The notes under the pieces: generated by a model
Databases searched by the model: none
What the model was told of the DNA's origin: nothing
What the model saw: only the letters and a program-made list of their open reading frames with translations
From: E44-bin32 sp041573795
Lineage (GTDB): Bacteria; Chloroflexota; Anaerolineae; Anaerolineales; E44-bin32
Direction of reading: 5' to 3'
DNA: 12,429 bases
Assembly: GCA_041573795.1 (NCBI GenBank)
Contig: JBFFQB010000097.1
Span: forward strand, 1 to 12,429
In this document: positions 6,642 through 12,429 of the stretch, one piece after another
Layout: each line of letters begins with the position of its first letter
How positions within the stretch are numbered: the first letter of the stretch is position 1
Program-made: the position numbers and the translations under genes

Positions 6642-6695
6642 AAACTTCCTGGCCTTCTCTAATGATCGGGAAGGTATCGATAATACGGGAAGTTT
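6642..6695 (+). promoter_or_regulatory. Nested inverted repeat with alternative pairing to the mgtE ribosome binding site
   Basis: AAACTTCC (6642-6649) pairs perfectly with GGAAGTTT (6688-6695). Inside it CCTTC (6653-6657) pairs with GAAGG (6670-6674). Alternatively GGCCTT (6651-6656) can pair with AAGGCT (6708-6713), which includes the mgtE Shine-Dalgarno; the two states cannot coexist. No T run follows, so control would be of translation or by Rho rather than intrinsic termination. Confidence 0.45.
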
Positions 6696-6720
6696 CTTAA
6701 CCTATTAAAGGCTGACAATC

Positions 6721-8103
6721 ATGACTGAACCCATAGCCAGAAAAGTCCATATTGAGCCAGCAGAGATTGAGGCCACGCTTGAGCAGATAAGAACTGCGCT
6801 GGTGGCTGAACGACTGGATGATGCCATCGAGGCTTTGACTCGGTTACATCCTGTCGATCGAGCGGATGCCTTCGCCGATCTCGATGGGCAAGAACAGGCT
6901 GCACTCCTCCCTCAACTGGACATCAACGACACAGCCGATCTATTAGAAGAGCTGGATGATGAAGAAGCCGCCGATGTAGCTGAAACACTCTCGCCTCGTT
7001 TCCTTGCCAACATCCTCGATGCGATGGAACCGGATGAAGCTGCGGACGTGCTCGGAGATCTGGAACCTGATCTAGCTGCGCAAGCACTGGCGCGTATGCA
7101 AGAACCAGAGGATGTCCTGTCGCTATTGAGTTACCCGGATGAAACTGCCGGCGGATTGATGACGACTTCCCTGATCACGCTACCGCGCGGGATCAATACC
7201 GGAGAAGCGATAGAGTTCTTGCGGCATACGCCCATGGGCTCAGATATGCCCTATTACCTCTATGTCATCAACGAGGACCGAAAGCTGCTTGGTGTGGTGG
7301 GGCTACGCGATCTTGTGATCGCCAGTCCCGAGACACCGATTGAAGAGATAATGGATCCCAGCGTTGTCACAGCAACAACCGACATGGATCAGGAGGATGC
7401 TGCTCGCATTATGGTTCGCTACGACCTGGCTGCTATGCCGGTGGTGGATGCCAGTAACGTTCTCTGGGGAATGATCACCTACGACGATCTAATGGACGTC
7501 CTCGAGGATGAGGCCACAGAGGATATCTACCGTTTGGCGAACGTCTCTGATGCCGAGCTATCTGTGGAGAGCTCGATCGGCATTTCTGTCCGTCGGCGCA
7601 TACCCTGGCTATACTTGAGCGGTCTCACAGCCCTCTTTGCTTCCTGGGTCATTTCCAAGTTTGAAGCGACGATTGCACAAGTGGCGCTACTGGCTGCGTT
7701 CCAATCCGTTGTTGCGGGTCTTGGTGGGAATACGGCAACACAAACCCTTGCGATCATCGTGCGAGCGATTGCATTGGGCGAGATCGAATTCTCAGATGCC
7801 TTCCGCACGCTCCTCAAGGAAGCAATAGTAGGGCTGTTGCAAGGTATCTTTGTCGGTGCCGCAGCAGGATTTGGCGTCTATCTCTGGACGGATAAAGCCT
7901 ACCTGGGGCTTATTCTGGGTCTATCCTTATTGGGCAATATGTTCATTGCTACCATCGTGGGGACACTCGTTCCGCTAGCCTTACGAGCTCTCAAGCTCGA
8001 TCCTGCCCTGGCATCCTCAGTGCTGGTAACATCCATTACGGACAGCGTCGGATTTGCACTTTTCCTCGGGTTAGCAACAATATTCCTGCAATTCCTCAAT
8101 TGA
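6721..8103 (+). CDS. mgtE: Magnesium transporter MgtE
   Basis: A 460-residue MgtE-family Mg2+ channel. The acidic helical N domain (about 15-130) includes the ELDDEEAADVAETL repeats, then two CBS domains (about 140-260, with MTTSLITLP and MDPSVVTATTDM), and a connecting helix with DVLEDEATEDIYRL (259-272). Five membrane helices follow from about 294 to the end. Signature motifs are VAGLGGNTATQTLAIIVRAIALGEI (331-355) and TSITDSVGFALFLGLA (437-452); D441 corresponds to the pore Asp432 of Thermus MgtE. The acidic N and CBS domains sense cytosolic Mg2+ and close the pore when it is plentiful. Length is normal and nothing is missing. The ATG has AAAGG 9 nt upstream and follows the long structured leader. 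It is the first gene of a four-gene unit, with the next gene 7 bp away. Confidence 0.97.
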   Translation: MTEPIARKVHIEPAEIEATLEQIRTALVAERLDDAIEALTRLHPVDRADAFADLDGQEQAALLPQLDINDTADLLEELDDEEAADVAETLSPRFLANILDAMEPDEAADVLGDLEPDLAAQALARMQEPEDVLSLLSYPDETAGGLMTTSLITLPRGINTGEAIEFLRHTPMGSDMPYYLYVINEDRKLLGVVGLRDLVIASPETPIEEIMDPSVVTATTDMDQEDAARIMVRYDLAAMPVVDASNVLWGMITYDDLMDVLEDEATEDIYRLANVSDAELSVESSIGISVRRRIPWLYLSGLTALFASWVISKFEATIAQVALLAAFQSVVAGLGGNTATQTLAIIVRAIALGEIEFSDAFRTLLKEAIVGLLQGIFVGAAAGFGVYLWTDKAYLGLILGLSLLGNMFIATIVGTLVPLALRALKLDPALASSVLVTSITDSVGFALFLGLATIFLQFLN

Positions 8104-8110
8104 GGTCCCT

Positions 8111-9001
8111 ATGAAATTGAGCATTATCCTCAACCCCTATGCCAACCGATGGCAAGCGGCTGAAGCACTCCCACAGCTGCAGAATATTTTAAGCCACCAT
8201 TCCGTGGATGTGGAATTCCACCAGACGGAAGAGCCCACCCATGCAACACGAATCGCCGAGCAGATCGCTAGAGATGGCCAGCGCACAATCATCGTAGCTG
8301 GGGGGGATGGGACGATCGGGGAGGTTCTAAACGGTTTGTACCATGCAACACCTGATGGAGTTCTCGGACCGATAGGGATCATCCCGTTAGGAACAGCAAA
8401 CGACTTAATTAACAACCTTGGACATCCGCTCACATTAGAGCACTCAATTGAAATCATTCTGCAGGGAAGAATTCGTAGAATTGATCTTGGCAAAGTGAAT
8501 GATTGGGTCTTTGCGAATAATTCTGCAATTGGCCTCGAGCCGGTGGTCACAATATTTAACATTCGCATGACTCGCTGGCGGGGACTCGTTCGCTACCTCA
8601 TCGCAGCATTACGAGCCATTAACAGCAAACCGGAATGGAGTATGCGTATCCGTTGGGATGAAGGTGAGTATGTAGGTCCGATCAGCTTGGTTTCGGTAGG
8701 TAATTGTGCCGTTACAGGTGGCCTCTTCCGCATGGCGCCGGGTGCGCAACCGGATGATGGCCTGCTGACTTTCGTGCGTGGATTTGCTCCCACCCGTCTC
8801 GCCATGCTGCGTCTACTTCCAAAGACGATCAGTGGGGCCTATATTGACGAGCCAGCCATTCACCAGCACCATGCCCGATCGATCTTGATTCATTCCAATC
8901 CCCCCACCCCCCTCCAAGCTGACGGTGAGCTGCGCGCAGAAAATTTGACTGAGATCGAATATTCGATCCTGCCTGCAAGGCTCGACATCTTCTGTCCATG
9001 A
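8111..9001 (+). CDS. Diacylglycerol kinase / lipid kinase family protein (DagK/YegS-like)
   Basis: A 296-residue DAGK-catalytic-domain lipid kinase. The nucleotide-binding glycine motif is VAGGDGTIGEVLNGL at 62-76, followed by GIIPLGTANDLINNL (89-103), the second conserved block. The C-terminal beta domain ends with PLQADGELRAE (268-277), containing the conserved ADGE near the active site. Such enzymes phosphorylate diacylglycerol, sphingosine-like or other lipid alcohols using ATP at the inner membrane face. The substrate cannot be read from sequence. GAGG 5 nt before the ATG overlaps the mgtE stop, and its own TGA overlaps the next ATG (ATGA), so it is translationally coupled on both sides. 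Recycling of diacylglycerol released from envelope assembly is one plausible role. Confidence 0.92.
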   Translation: MKLSIILNPYANRWQAAEALPQLQNILSHHSVDVEFHQTEEPTHATRIAEQIARDGQRTIIVAGGDGTIGEVLNGLYHATPDGVLGPIGIIPLGTANDLINNLGHPLTLEHSIEIILQGRIRRIDLGKVNDWVFANNSAIGLEPVVTIFNIRMTRWRGLVRYLIAALRAINSKPEWSMRIRWDEGEYVGPISLVSVGNCAVTGGLFRMAPGAQPDDGLLTFVRGFAPTRLAMLRLLPKTISGAYIDEPAIHQHHARSILIHSNPPTPLQADGELRAENLTEIEYSILPARLDIFCP

Positions 9002-9840
9002 AACGCCAGCTCATCGTAAATGCGGACGACTTCGCCCGGAGTGAAGAGGTTAACCGGGGCATCATCGCTGCTCATCTCCAGGGGATCGTCACCACAACAA
9101 CAGTGATGATCAATCTCGTCGGTGCCAGAGAGGCCATGCGTGAGGCTTCATCCTTAGCCCCGGAGCTTGGTATCGGATTACACTTGAATCTAACCCTGGG
9201 TGCGCCTTGTTCCCCCCTACCAAACCACTCAGGGTTGACGGATAGCCGTGGACAGTTCTGGCCGGTTAAGCACTGGCATAACCTTCCGAATGATGCTCCG
9301 ATTGAACATATCGAGACAGAATGGCGGGCTCAAATCGAACTCTTTCAGTCGACCGGACAAAGGATTGACCATCTAGATAGTCATCACCATATCGCAGCGA
9401 TCCGGGAAGATATCTGGCACTTGTACCTAAACTTAGCGGGAGAGTTGAACTGTGGGGTGCGGCCTCCATACCCGGATGATGTCGACCAGGGAAAACTGCG
9501 AGAGCTCTTCCCTTTGGCAATGCTTGAACATGCCCGTGACAGCGCGCTGCCGGCATTGAAAGAGAGCTCCAGGCCGCATCCAATGAACTTTCTGGCAAGC
9601 TTCTTCGATGAACAGGCTCATCTAAAGCATCTTCATAACTTGCTGCATAACCTGCCGGTTGGCACCAGTGAACTGATGTGCCACCCGGGCTATTCGAGCG
9701 CAACGCTAGAAGCAACAAGCAGCTATGCCCGCCAACGGCAAGATGAGTTAGAAGCATTGATTCATCCACAGACGCGACAGTTGATTGAAGATCTCGAAAT
9801 TGCCCTCGTTACGTATCTCCAGGTATGGCCAAACTCCTGA
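8998..9840 (+). CDS. ChbG/YdjC-family carbohydrate deacetylase
   Basis: A 280-residue member of the YdjC/ChbG family, metal-dependent hydrolases that remove N-acetyl groups from chito-oligosaccharides or related sugars. The N-terminal IVNADDFARSEEVNRGI (6-22) has the family's paired aspartates D10/D11. The other expected metal-site residues are in GIGLHLNLTLG (58-68, H62) and DHLDSHHHI (124-132). The C-terminal ELMCHPGYSS (225-234) is also conserved. The YdjC fold is a seven-stranded barrel, and length fits. No signal peptide is seen, so it should act in the cytosol, perhaps on an activated or lipid-linked amino sugar. It overlaps the lipid kinase by 4 bp and the methyltransferase by 16 bp. 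Exact substrate unknown; hopanoid/lipid-sugar deacetylases of this family are an alternative to chitobiose. Confidence 0.92.
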   Translation: MKRQLIVNADDFARSEEVNRGIIAAHLQGIVTTTTVMINLVGAREAMREASSLAPELGIGLHLNLTLGAPCSPLPNHSGLTDSRGQFWPVKHWHNLPNDAPIEHIETEWRAQIELFQSTGQRIDHLDSHHHIAAIREDIWHLYLNLAGELNCGVRPPYPDDVDQGKLRELFPLAMLEHARDSALPALKESSRPHPMNFLASFFDEQAHLKHLHNLLHNLPVGTSELMCHPGYSSATLEATSSYARQRQDELEALIHPQTRQLIEDLEIALVTYLQVWPNS

Positions 9841-10475
9841 GACGCTTACTTCAGAAGTTCCTGCGTGTGTTCTTTTCGAACCTGTATACACGTTTTGCGT
9901 GGCTCTACGATGCGGTCGCCTGGTTGAGCTCGATGGGACAGTGGCGCCTCTGGCGTCAAACCGCCATAATCCCTTTTCAGCCCGGATTCATCCTTGAACT
10001 AGGGCATGGACCCGGACATCTCCAGAAAGAGTTGCAACAAAGTGGATACCCGTCGATGGGTATCGATCCCTCGAGACAAATGAACCGGCTTGCACAACGT
10101 CGTTTAGCGAAGGAGGGTCTAGCGCACGACCTCGTCCGGGCAAAGGCTCAAAGTCTTCCCTTTAAGGATCAGTCATTCCACGGTATTGTCAGCACATTCC
10201 CAAGTGATTACATTCTAGATCCGGCCACCTTGTCGGAGGTCCACCGGGTGCTTTCAAAGCATGCCCCCTTTGTAATGATTGGATATATTGTGATAACCGG
10301 CCAGGCCCTACCCGATCGGTTTGCTCGCTGGCTGTACCGCATTACCGGTCAAAGCGGATCTATCCCGCCAGGATGGCAAAGTTATCTTGATGAATACGGT
10401 TTTGACACTCGGCTGGAGGAAGTCACTCTGGAGCGATCGTGCGTTACGCGACTGCTAGCTATGCGCAAAGAATAA
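9825..10475 (+). CDS. Class I SAM-dependent methyltransferase
   Basis: A 216-residue Rossmann methyltransferase. Motif I is ILELGHGPGHL (56-66), the SAM-binding glycine loop. The acidic ribose-binding residue is in MGIDPSRQM (78-86, D81). LVRAKAQSLPFKDQSFHGIVSTFPSDYI (103-130) is the motif II/III region and EVHRVLSKHAPFVMIG follows at 138-153. Overall it resembles the UbiE/Methyltransf_11 type acting on small molecules or lipids. The basic, hydrophobic N-terminus (MAKLLRRLLQKFLRVFFSNL) could be an amphipathic helix that touches the membrane, consistent with a lipid-like substrate. Its start lies inside the end of the deacetylase gene, 16 bp before that stop, so translational coupling is likely. 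The acceptor is unknown. It is the last gene of the mgtE unit; a 56-bp gap follows. Confidence 0.88.
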   Translation: MAKLLRRLLQKFLRVFFSNLYTRFAWLYDAVAWLSSMGQWRLWRQTAIIPFQPGFILELGHGPGHLQKELQQSGYPSMGIDPSRQMNRLAQRRLAKEGLAHDLVRAKAQSLPFKDQSFHGIVSTFPSDYILDPATLSEVHRVLSKHAPFVMIGYIVITGQALPDRFARWLYRITGQSGSIPPGWQSYLDEYGFDTRLEEVTLERSCVTRLLAMRKE

Positions 10476-10531
10476 TGGTTTCAGGCGAAAATGCGCCAGG
10501 GACTTAGTAGAATATCCATAGCCAGAGAAGT

Positions 10532-11314
10532 ATGGAGGGCACATTGAAGCTATCGAAGGTGGGAGATCTTGTTCTGCTCCAAAGTGATCCCTGGAAACAA
10601 TCCATCTTCCAACTATCGGAGGGTACGGAGATCCAGACCCATAAAGGCACCATCCGCCATGATGATCTGATCGGCAAAGCGTGGGGATCGATCGTTAGCT
10701 CACATCTTGGGAGTGATTTCCTGCTGCTACAACCCTCACTCCGAGATATCTTGCTTCACTTGCCCAGGCAATCTCAAATTATCTTCCCTAAAGATCTTGG
10801 TTACATCCTTCTGCGATTATCGATCGGCCTGGGATCAAGGGTCGTAGAAGCAGGGACGGGCTCGGGTGCGCTTACAACGGCAATGGCATGGTATGTCGGT
10901 GAGAAGGGTCACGTCCACACATATGATCGGCGGGAAGATATGGTGAATCTGGCACGCAAGAACCTCACCCGTTTTGGATTGGAAGATCGGGTCACAATTC
11001 ATCACCAAGACCTGAGTGAAGGCTTAAAGCAAACTGATCTCGACGCAGCATTTCTGGACTTGCCGATGCCGGAAGAATACCTGGGAATTCTCCGGAATAG
11101 CTTATCAAATGGGGCAATATTCGGGGCGATCCTACCCACGACCAATCAAGTCAGCCAGCTGCTGCCCGCACTTAAGCAGCACGGCTTTGACTCGATTGAG
11201 ATTGCGGAGATCCTGCTGCGTTTCTACAAACCGGAGGCGCAGCGACTCCGCCCTGTCGATCGCATGGTGGCTCATACTGGCTACCTTATTTTTGCGCGAG
11301 CGATCGTGCGGTAA
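10532..11314 (+). CDS. trmI: tRNA (adenine-58-N1)-methyltransferase TrmI
   Basis: A 260-residue TrmI-like enzyme that makes m1A58 in the T loop of tRNA, which stabilises the tRNA core. A small N-terminal beta domain (1-60, with HKGTIRHDDLIGKAWGSIVSSHLG) leads to LLLQPSLRDILLHLPRQSQIIFPKDLGYIL (64-93), the segment joining it to the catalytic domain. SAM motif I is VVEAGTGSGALTTAM (104-118), followed by YDRREDMVNLARKNL (131-145). The catalytic-site AFLDLPMP (173-180) carries D176, matching the conserved Asp of TrmI. The C-terminal RPVDRMVAHTGYLIFA (240-255) is a family signature. Start is uncertain: ATG 10532 is used here, but a TTG at 10544 is preceded by GGAGGG at 10534-10539 and would remove four residues. 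Bacterial TrmI is a tetramer. It appears to be a stand-alone gene. Confidence 0.94.
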   Translation: MEGTLKLSKVGDLVLLQSDPWKQSIFQLSEGTEIQTHKGTIRHDDLIGKAWGSIVSSHLGSDFLLLQPSLRDILLHLPRQSQIIFPKDLGYILLRLSIGLGSRVVEAGTGSGALTTAMAWYVGEKGHVHTYDRREDMVNLARKNLTRFGLEDRVTIHHQDLSEGLKQTDLDAAFLDLPMPEEYLGILRNSLSNGAIFGAILPTTNQVSQLLPALKQHGFDSIEIAEILLRFYKPEAQRLRPVDRMVAHTGYLIFARAIVR

Positions 11315-11326
11315 ATTTACACCACG
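11305..11326. repeat. 22-bp near-palindrome at the end of trmI
   Basis: CGTG (11305-11308) and CACG (11323-11326) flank the perfect palindrome GTAAATTTAC (11311-11320), separated by two mismatched bases on each side. It covers the trmI stop codon (11312-11314). There is no T run after it, so it does not look like an intrinsic terminator; an operator or chance are both possible. Confidence 0.35.
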
Positions 11327-11374
11327 TCTTACCTGCACTTTACACGGGCACCACACAATGCAAATATACGATTA

Positions 11375-11409
11375 TTAGGATAATAGGACCTACTAAGAAA
11401 GGATCCTAA
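11375..11409 (+). promoter_or_regulatory. Inverted repeat enclosing the ribosome binding site of the zinc-ribbon protein gene
   Basis: TTAGGAT (11375-11381) is perfectly complementary to ATCCTAA (11403-11409), whose arm ends one base before the ATG at 11411. The Shine-Dalgarno AAAGGA (11398-11403) lies at the base of the right arm. A second small dyad TAGG-A-CCTA sits in the loop. This could fold to restrict ribosome access, but stem stability is modest. Confidence 0.35.
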
Positions 11410-11410
11410 G

Positions 11411-11980
11411 ATGGTTTTCCGAAAGCGTCCTCCCCGTCACCGACGTCCATTCCAACCCATACGCCGACCACTACGTCGTGCGGTCTTGCGTCAACTCAGG
11501 ATCGCTAATGAGCTGTTCGATGCAGGAAAGATGCAACAAGCTGCGGAGCAATTTGAACAGCTAGCGACAAAAGCTGCAGCGCGCGATTATCCCCAGGCGG
11601 CACAACTATTCCTGCGCGCTGGACGTGCGCGCTTGGAGGCCAACCAGACGGCGGTCGGCCTGGCTCACGTGAATCAAGCGGTCATGCTCTTTGCCCAGAA
11701 CGGTCAAGTTGATCGCCTCTACACACTACGTCCCCGTCTGATAGAGGCGCTTAAGCAGCATGGATTAGAACGTGAAGCGATCGAACTAGATCGAGCTATC
11801 CATGACATTCTGGATAAAAATCCGCAGACGCAAACCCATCTTTCCACCTCACAGCCCAAATTGGGATTTCCCGCGAAGTGCAAATTCTGCGGGGCCAACC
11901 TGCGCCCAGATGAGATGGAAATTCTCGACCAAATGACAGGAGTGTGTGGCTATTGTGGTAGCATCAACCACGTGAGCTGA
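11411..11980 (+). CDS. Helical-repeat (TPR-like) protein with C-terminal zinc ribbon, unknown function
   Basis: A 189-residue protein that I do not recognise as a named family. The first 30 residues are extremely basic (about twelve Arg), suitable for binding nucleic acid or ribosomes. Residues about 25-135 form paired helices with TPR-like spacing (ANELFDAGKMQQAAEQFEQLA, then YPQAAQLFLRAGRARLEANQ, then LAHVNQAVMLFAQNGQ). After a Ser/Thr/Gln-rich linker (138-152), a zinc-ribbon knuckle is formed by C157-x2-C160 and C179-x2-C182 (CKFCG and CGYCG). TPR plus zinc ribbon suggests an adaptor in protein-protein contact, but no function is claimed. ATG 11411 has AAAGGA 7 nt upstream. The Nudix gene follows after 5 bp, so the two are probably co-transcribed. 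Confidence 0.82.
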   Translation: MVFRKRPPRHRRPFQPIRRPLRRAVLRQLRIANELFDAGKMQQAAEQFEQLATKAAARDYPQAAQLFLRAGRARLEANQTAVGLAHVNQAVMLFAQNGQVDRLYTLRPRLIEALKQHGLEREAIELDRAIHDILDKNPQTQTHLSTSQPKLGFPAKCKFCGANLRPDEMEILDQMTGVCGYCGSINHVS

Positions 11981-11985
11981 ACTTT

Positions 11986-12429
11986 ATGGAAGGTTTCTCA
12001 AAACAACTGCAAGCGCTATTAGATCATCGTGAGCGCGCCGTAAAGGCTGAATGGGATGCTCGCCCAGCAGCCGTGCTCATTCCGATATACAAAGACGATG
12101 ATGGCTGGCATATCGTCTATACCCGGCGAACTGAACAGGTTGAGAACCATCGTGGGCAGGTTTCCTTTCCCGGGGGACTGGTGGAAGATGGTGATGATTC
12201 CGCGATGGACACCGCCTTGCGGGAAGCTGAGGAGGAAATTGCACTCCGGAGAGAATCGGTCAAGATCCTCGGCTCATTAGATACCCTATTAACGATCACC
12301 CAATTTAGGATTATCCCTTTTGTGGGTCAGATCCCATGGCCTTACCAGTTTGACCCAAGTCCTGATGAAGTCGCCCATGTATTCAGTGTTCCCATGCAGT
12401 GGCTCATGGACCCCAACAATCTAGAGGTG
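11986..12429 (+). CDS. Nudix hydrolase, CoA-pyrophosphatase type (cut by right edge)
   Basis: 148 codons run from ATG 11986 off the end of the window without a stop. The protein has a Nudix domain of the CoA-diphosphatase (NudL/NUDT7-like) subgroup. HRGQVSFPGG (55-64) is the CoA-pyrophosphatase lead-in, immediately followed by the Nudix box (VEDGDDSAMDTALREAEEEIAL, 66-87), with the one-residue-longer spacing this subgroup shows. Metal ligands E80, E83 and E84 are present. The usual glycine near the end of the box (EEIGL) is alanine (A86) here, a conservative oddity. DEVAHVFSVPMQWLMDPNN (127-145) matches the conserved C-terminal region of these enzymes. They split CoA or oxidised CoA into 4'-phosphopantetheine and 3',5'-ADP. 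The ribosome binding site is weak, consistent with coupling to the upstream gene 5 bp away. Confidence 0.9.
   Translation, partial: MEGFSKQLQALLDHRERAVKAEWDARPAAVLIPIYKDDDGWHIVYTRRTEQVENHRGQVSFPGGLVEDGDDSAMDTALREAEEEIALRRESVKILGSLDTLLTITQFRIIPFVGQIPWPYQFDPSPDEVAHVFSVPMQWLMDPNNLEV

Larger units (their letters stand above)
6428..6720 (+). promoter_or_regulatory. Long intergenic region / mgtE leader
   Basis: This 293-bp stretch is the only sizeable non-coding region. From left to right I see nothing clear up to 6480, then a promoter whose -10 lies inside a terminator-like hairpin, a T run, a hairpin GGCTG (6561-6565)/CAGCC (6584-6588), a 23-codon ORF with a good ribosome binding site, and a two-arm inverted repeat (6642-6695) ending close to the mgtE Shine-Dalgarno (AAAGG, 6707-6711). 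RNA from the promoter would have a leader of about 196 nt. I do not find the conserved core of the M-box magnesium riboswitch. Confidence 0.6.

Noticed and set aside
6525..6720. M-box (ykoK) or other known magnesium/manganese riboswitch upstream of mgtE
   Set aside because: The conserved core blocks of these riboswitches are not visible; the hairpins present are of different size and order. A covariance-model scan would settle it.
8137..8568. A 143-codon minus-strand ORF
   Set aside because: It is antisense to the lipid kinase gene with GGDGT and PLGTAND motifs; low-complexity translation typical of a shadow frame.
9266..9769. A 167-codon minus-strand ORF
   Set aside because: It is antisense to the YdjC/ChbG gene, whose motifs are clear; the shadow translation has no domain signature and no ribosome binding site logic.
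10480..10531. Promoter or terminator for trmI (TAGAAT at 10508-10513; GGCG/CGCC hairpin)
   Set aside because: No matching -35 for the box, and the hairpin has only four pairs and no T run; too weak to list.
1..12429. Mobile element, phage, defence system, CRISPR, tRNA or rRNA
   Set aside because: No repeats in array, no terminal inverted repeats with transposase, no tRNA-like cloverleaf and no defence-type genes were seen; all main genes are housekeeping or metabolic families.

Overview
The window is a dense, ordinary-looking bacterial chromosomal segment: about 95% coding, slightly GC-rich by eye, with short gaps and many overlapping start/stop codons. I found no transposase, integrase, phage gene, tRNA, rRNA or CRISPR array. 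The gene mix (a compact TrmI-type tRNA m1A58 methyltransferase, a YugP-like zinc protease, MgtE, many small membrane proteins and GTG starts) suggests a Chloroflexota/Anaerolineae-like bacterium. That assignment is an inference from gene style, not a proof.

Layout. (1) 1-1073, minus strand: the N-terminal 357 codons of mutL, cut by the window edge. (2) 1131-3138, plus strand: a tightly overlapping four-gene unit of a three-helix membrane protein, a pyrimidine-5'-nucleotidase-like HAD hydrolase, a one-helix membrane protein and a lone CoA-transferase alpha-type subunit. It diverges from mutL at a gap with back-to-back promoter elements; the plus-strand promoter would start RNA at the initiation codon itself. 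(3) 3208-6427: three envelope proteases in a row, namely an S41 C-terminal processing peptidase, a YugP-like membrane zinc metallopeptidase and a membrane-anchored HtrA/DegP serine protease. (4) 6428-6720: the only long non-coding stretch, holding a terminator overlapped with a strong promoter and a leader of about 196 nt in front of mgtE. (5) 6721-10475: mgtE, a diacylglycerol/lipid kinase, a YdjC/ChbG-like deacetylase and a SAM methyltransferase, very closely packed. (6) 10532-11314: trmI. (7) 11411-12429: an unrecognised helical-repeat protein with a C-terminal zinc ribbon, followed by a CoA-pyrophosphatase-type Nudix hydrolase cut by the right edge.

How the parts relate. Region 3 looks like an envelope protein quality-control operon. 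Region 5 starts with a magnesium channel and continues with enzymes acting on lipids and sugars, perhaps cell-envelope maintenance. The most interesting signal is the mgtE leader. It contains a previously unannotated 23-codon ORF with a good Shine-Dalgarno, an acidic residue and prolines near its N-terminus. The ORF stops one base before an inverted-repeat structure that can fold in two mutually exclusive ways, one of which covers the mgtE ribosome binding site. This resembles, in logic but not in sequence, leader-peptide control of Mg2+ transporters such as mgtL of enteric bacteria, and I see no match to the M-box riboswitch.
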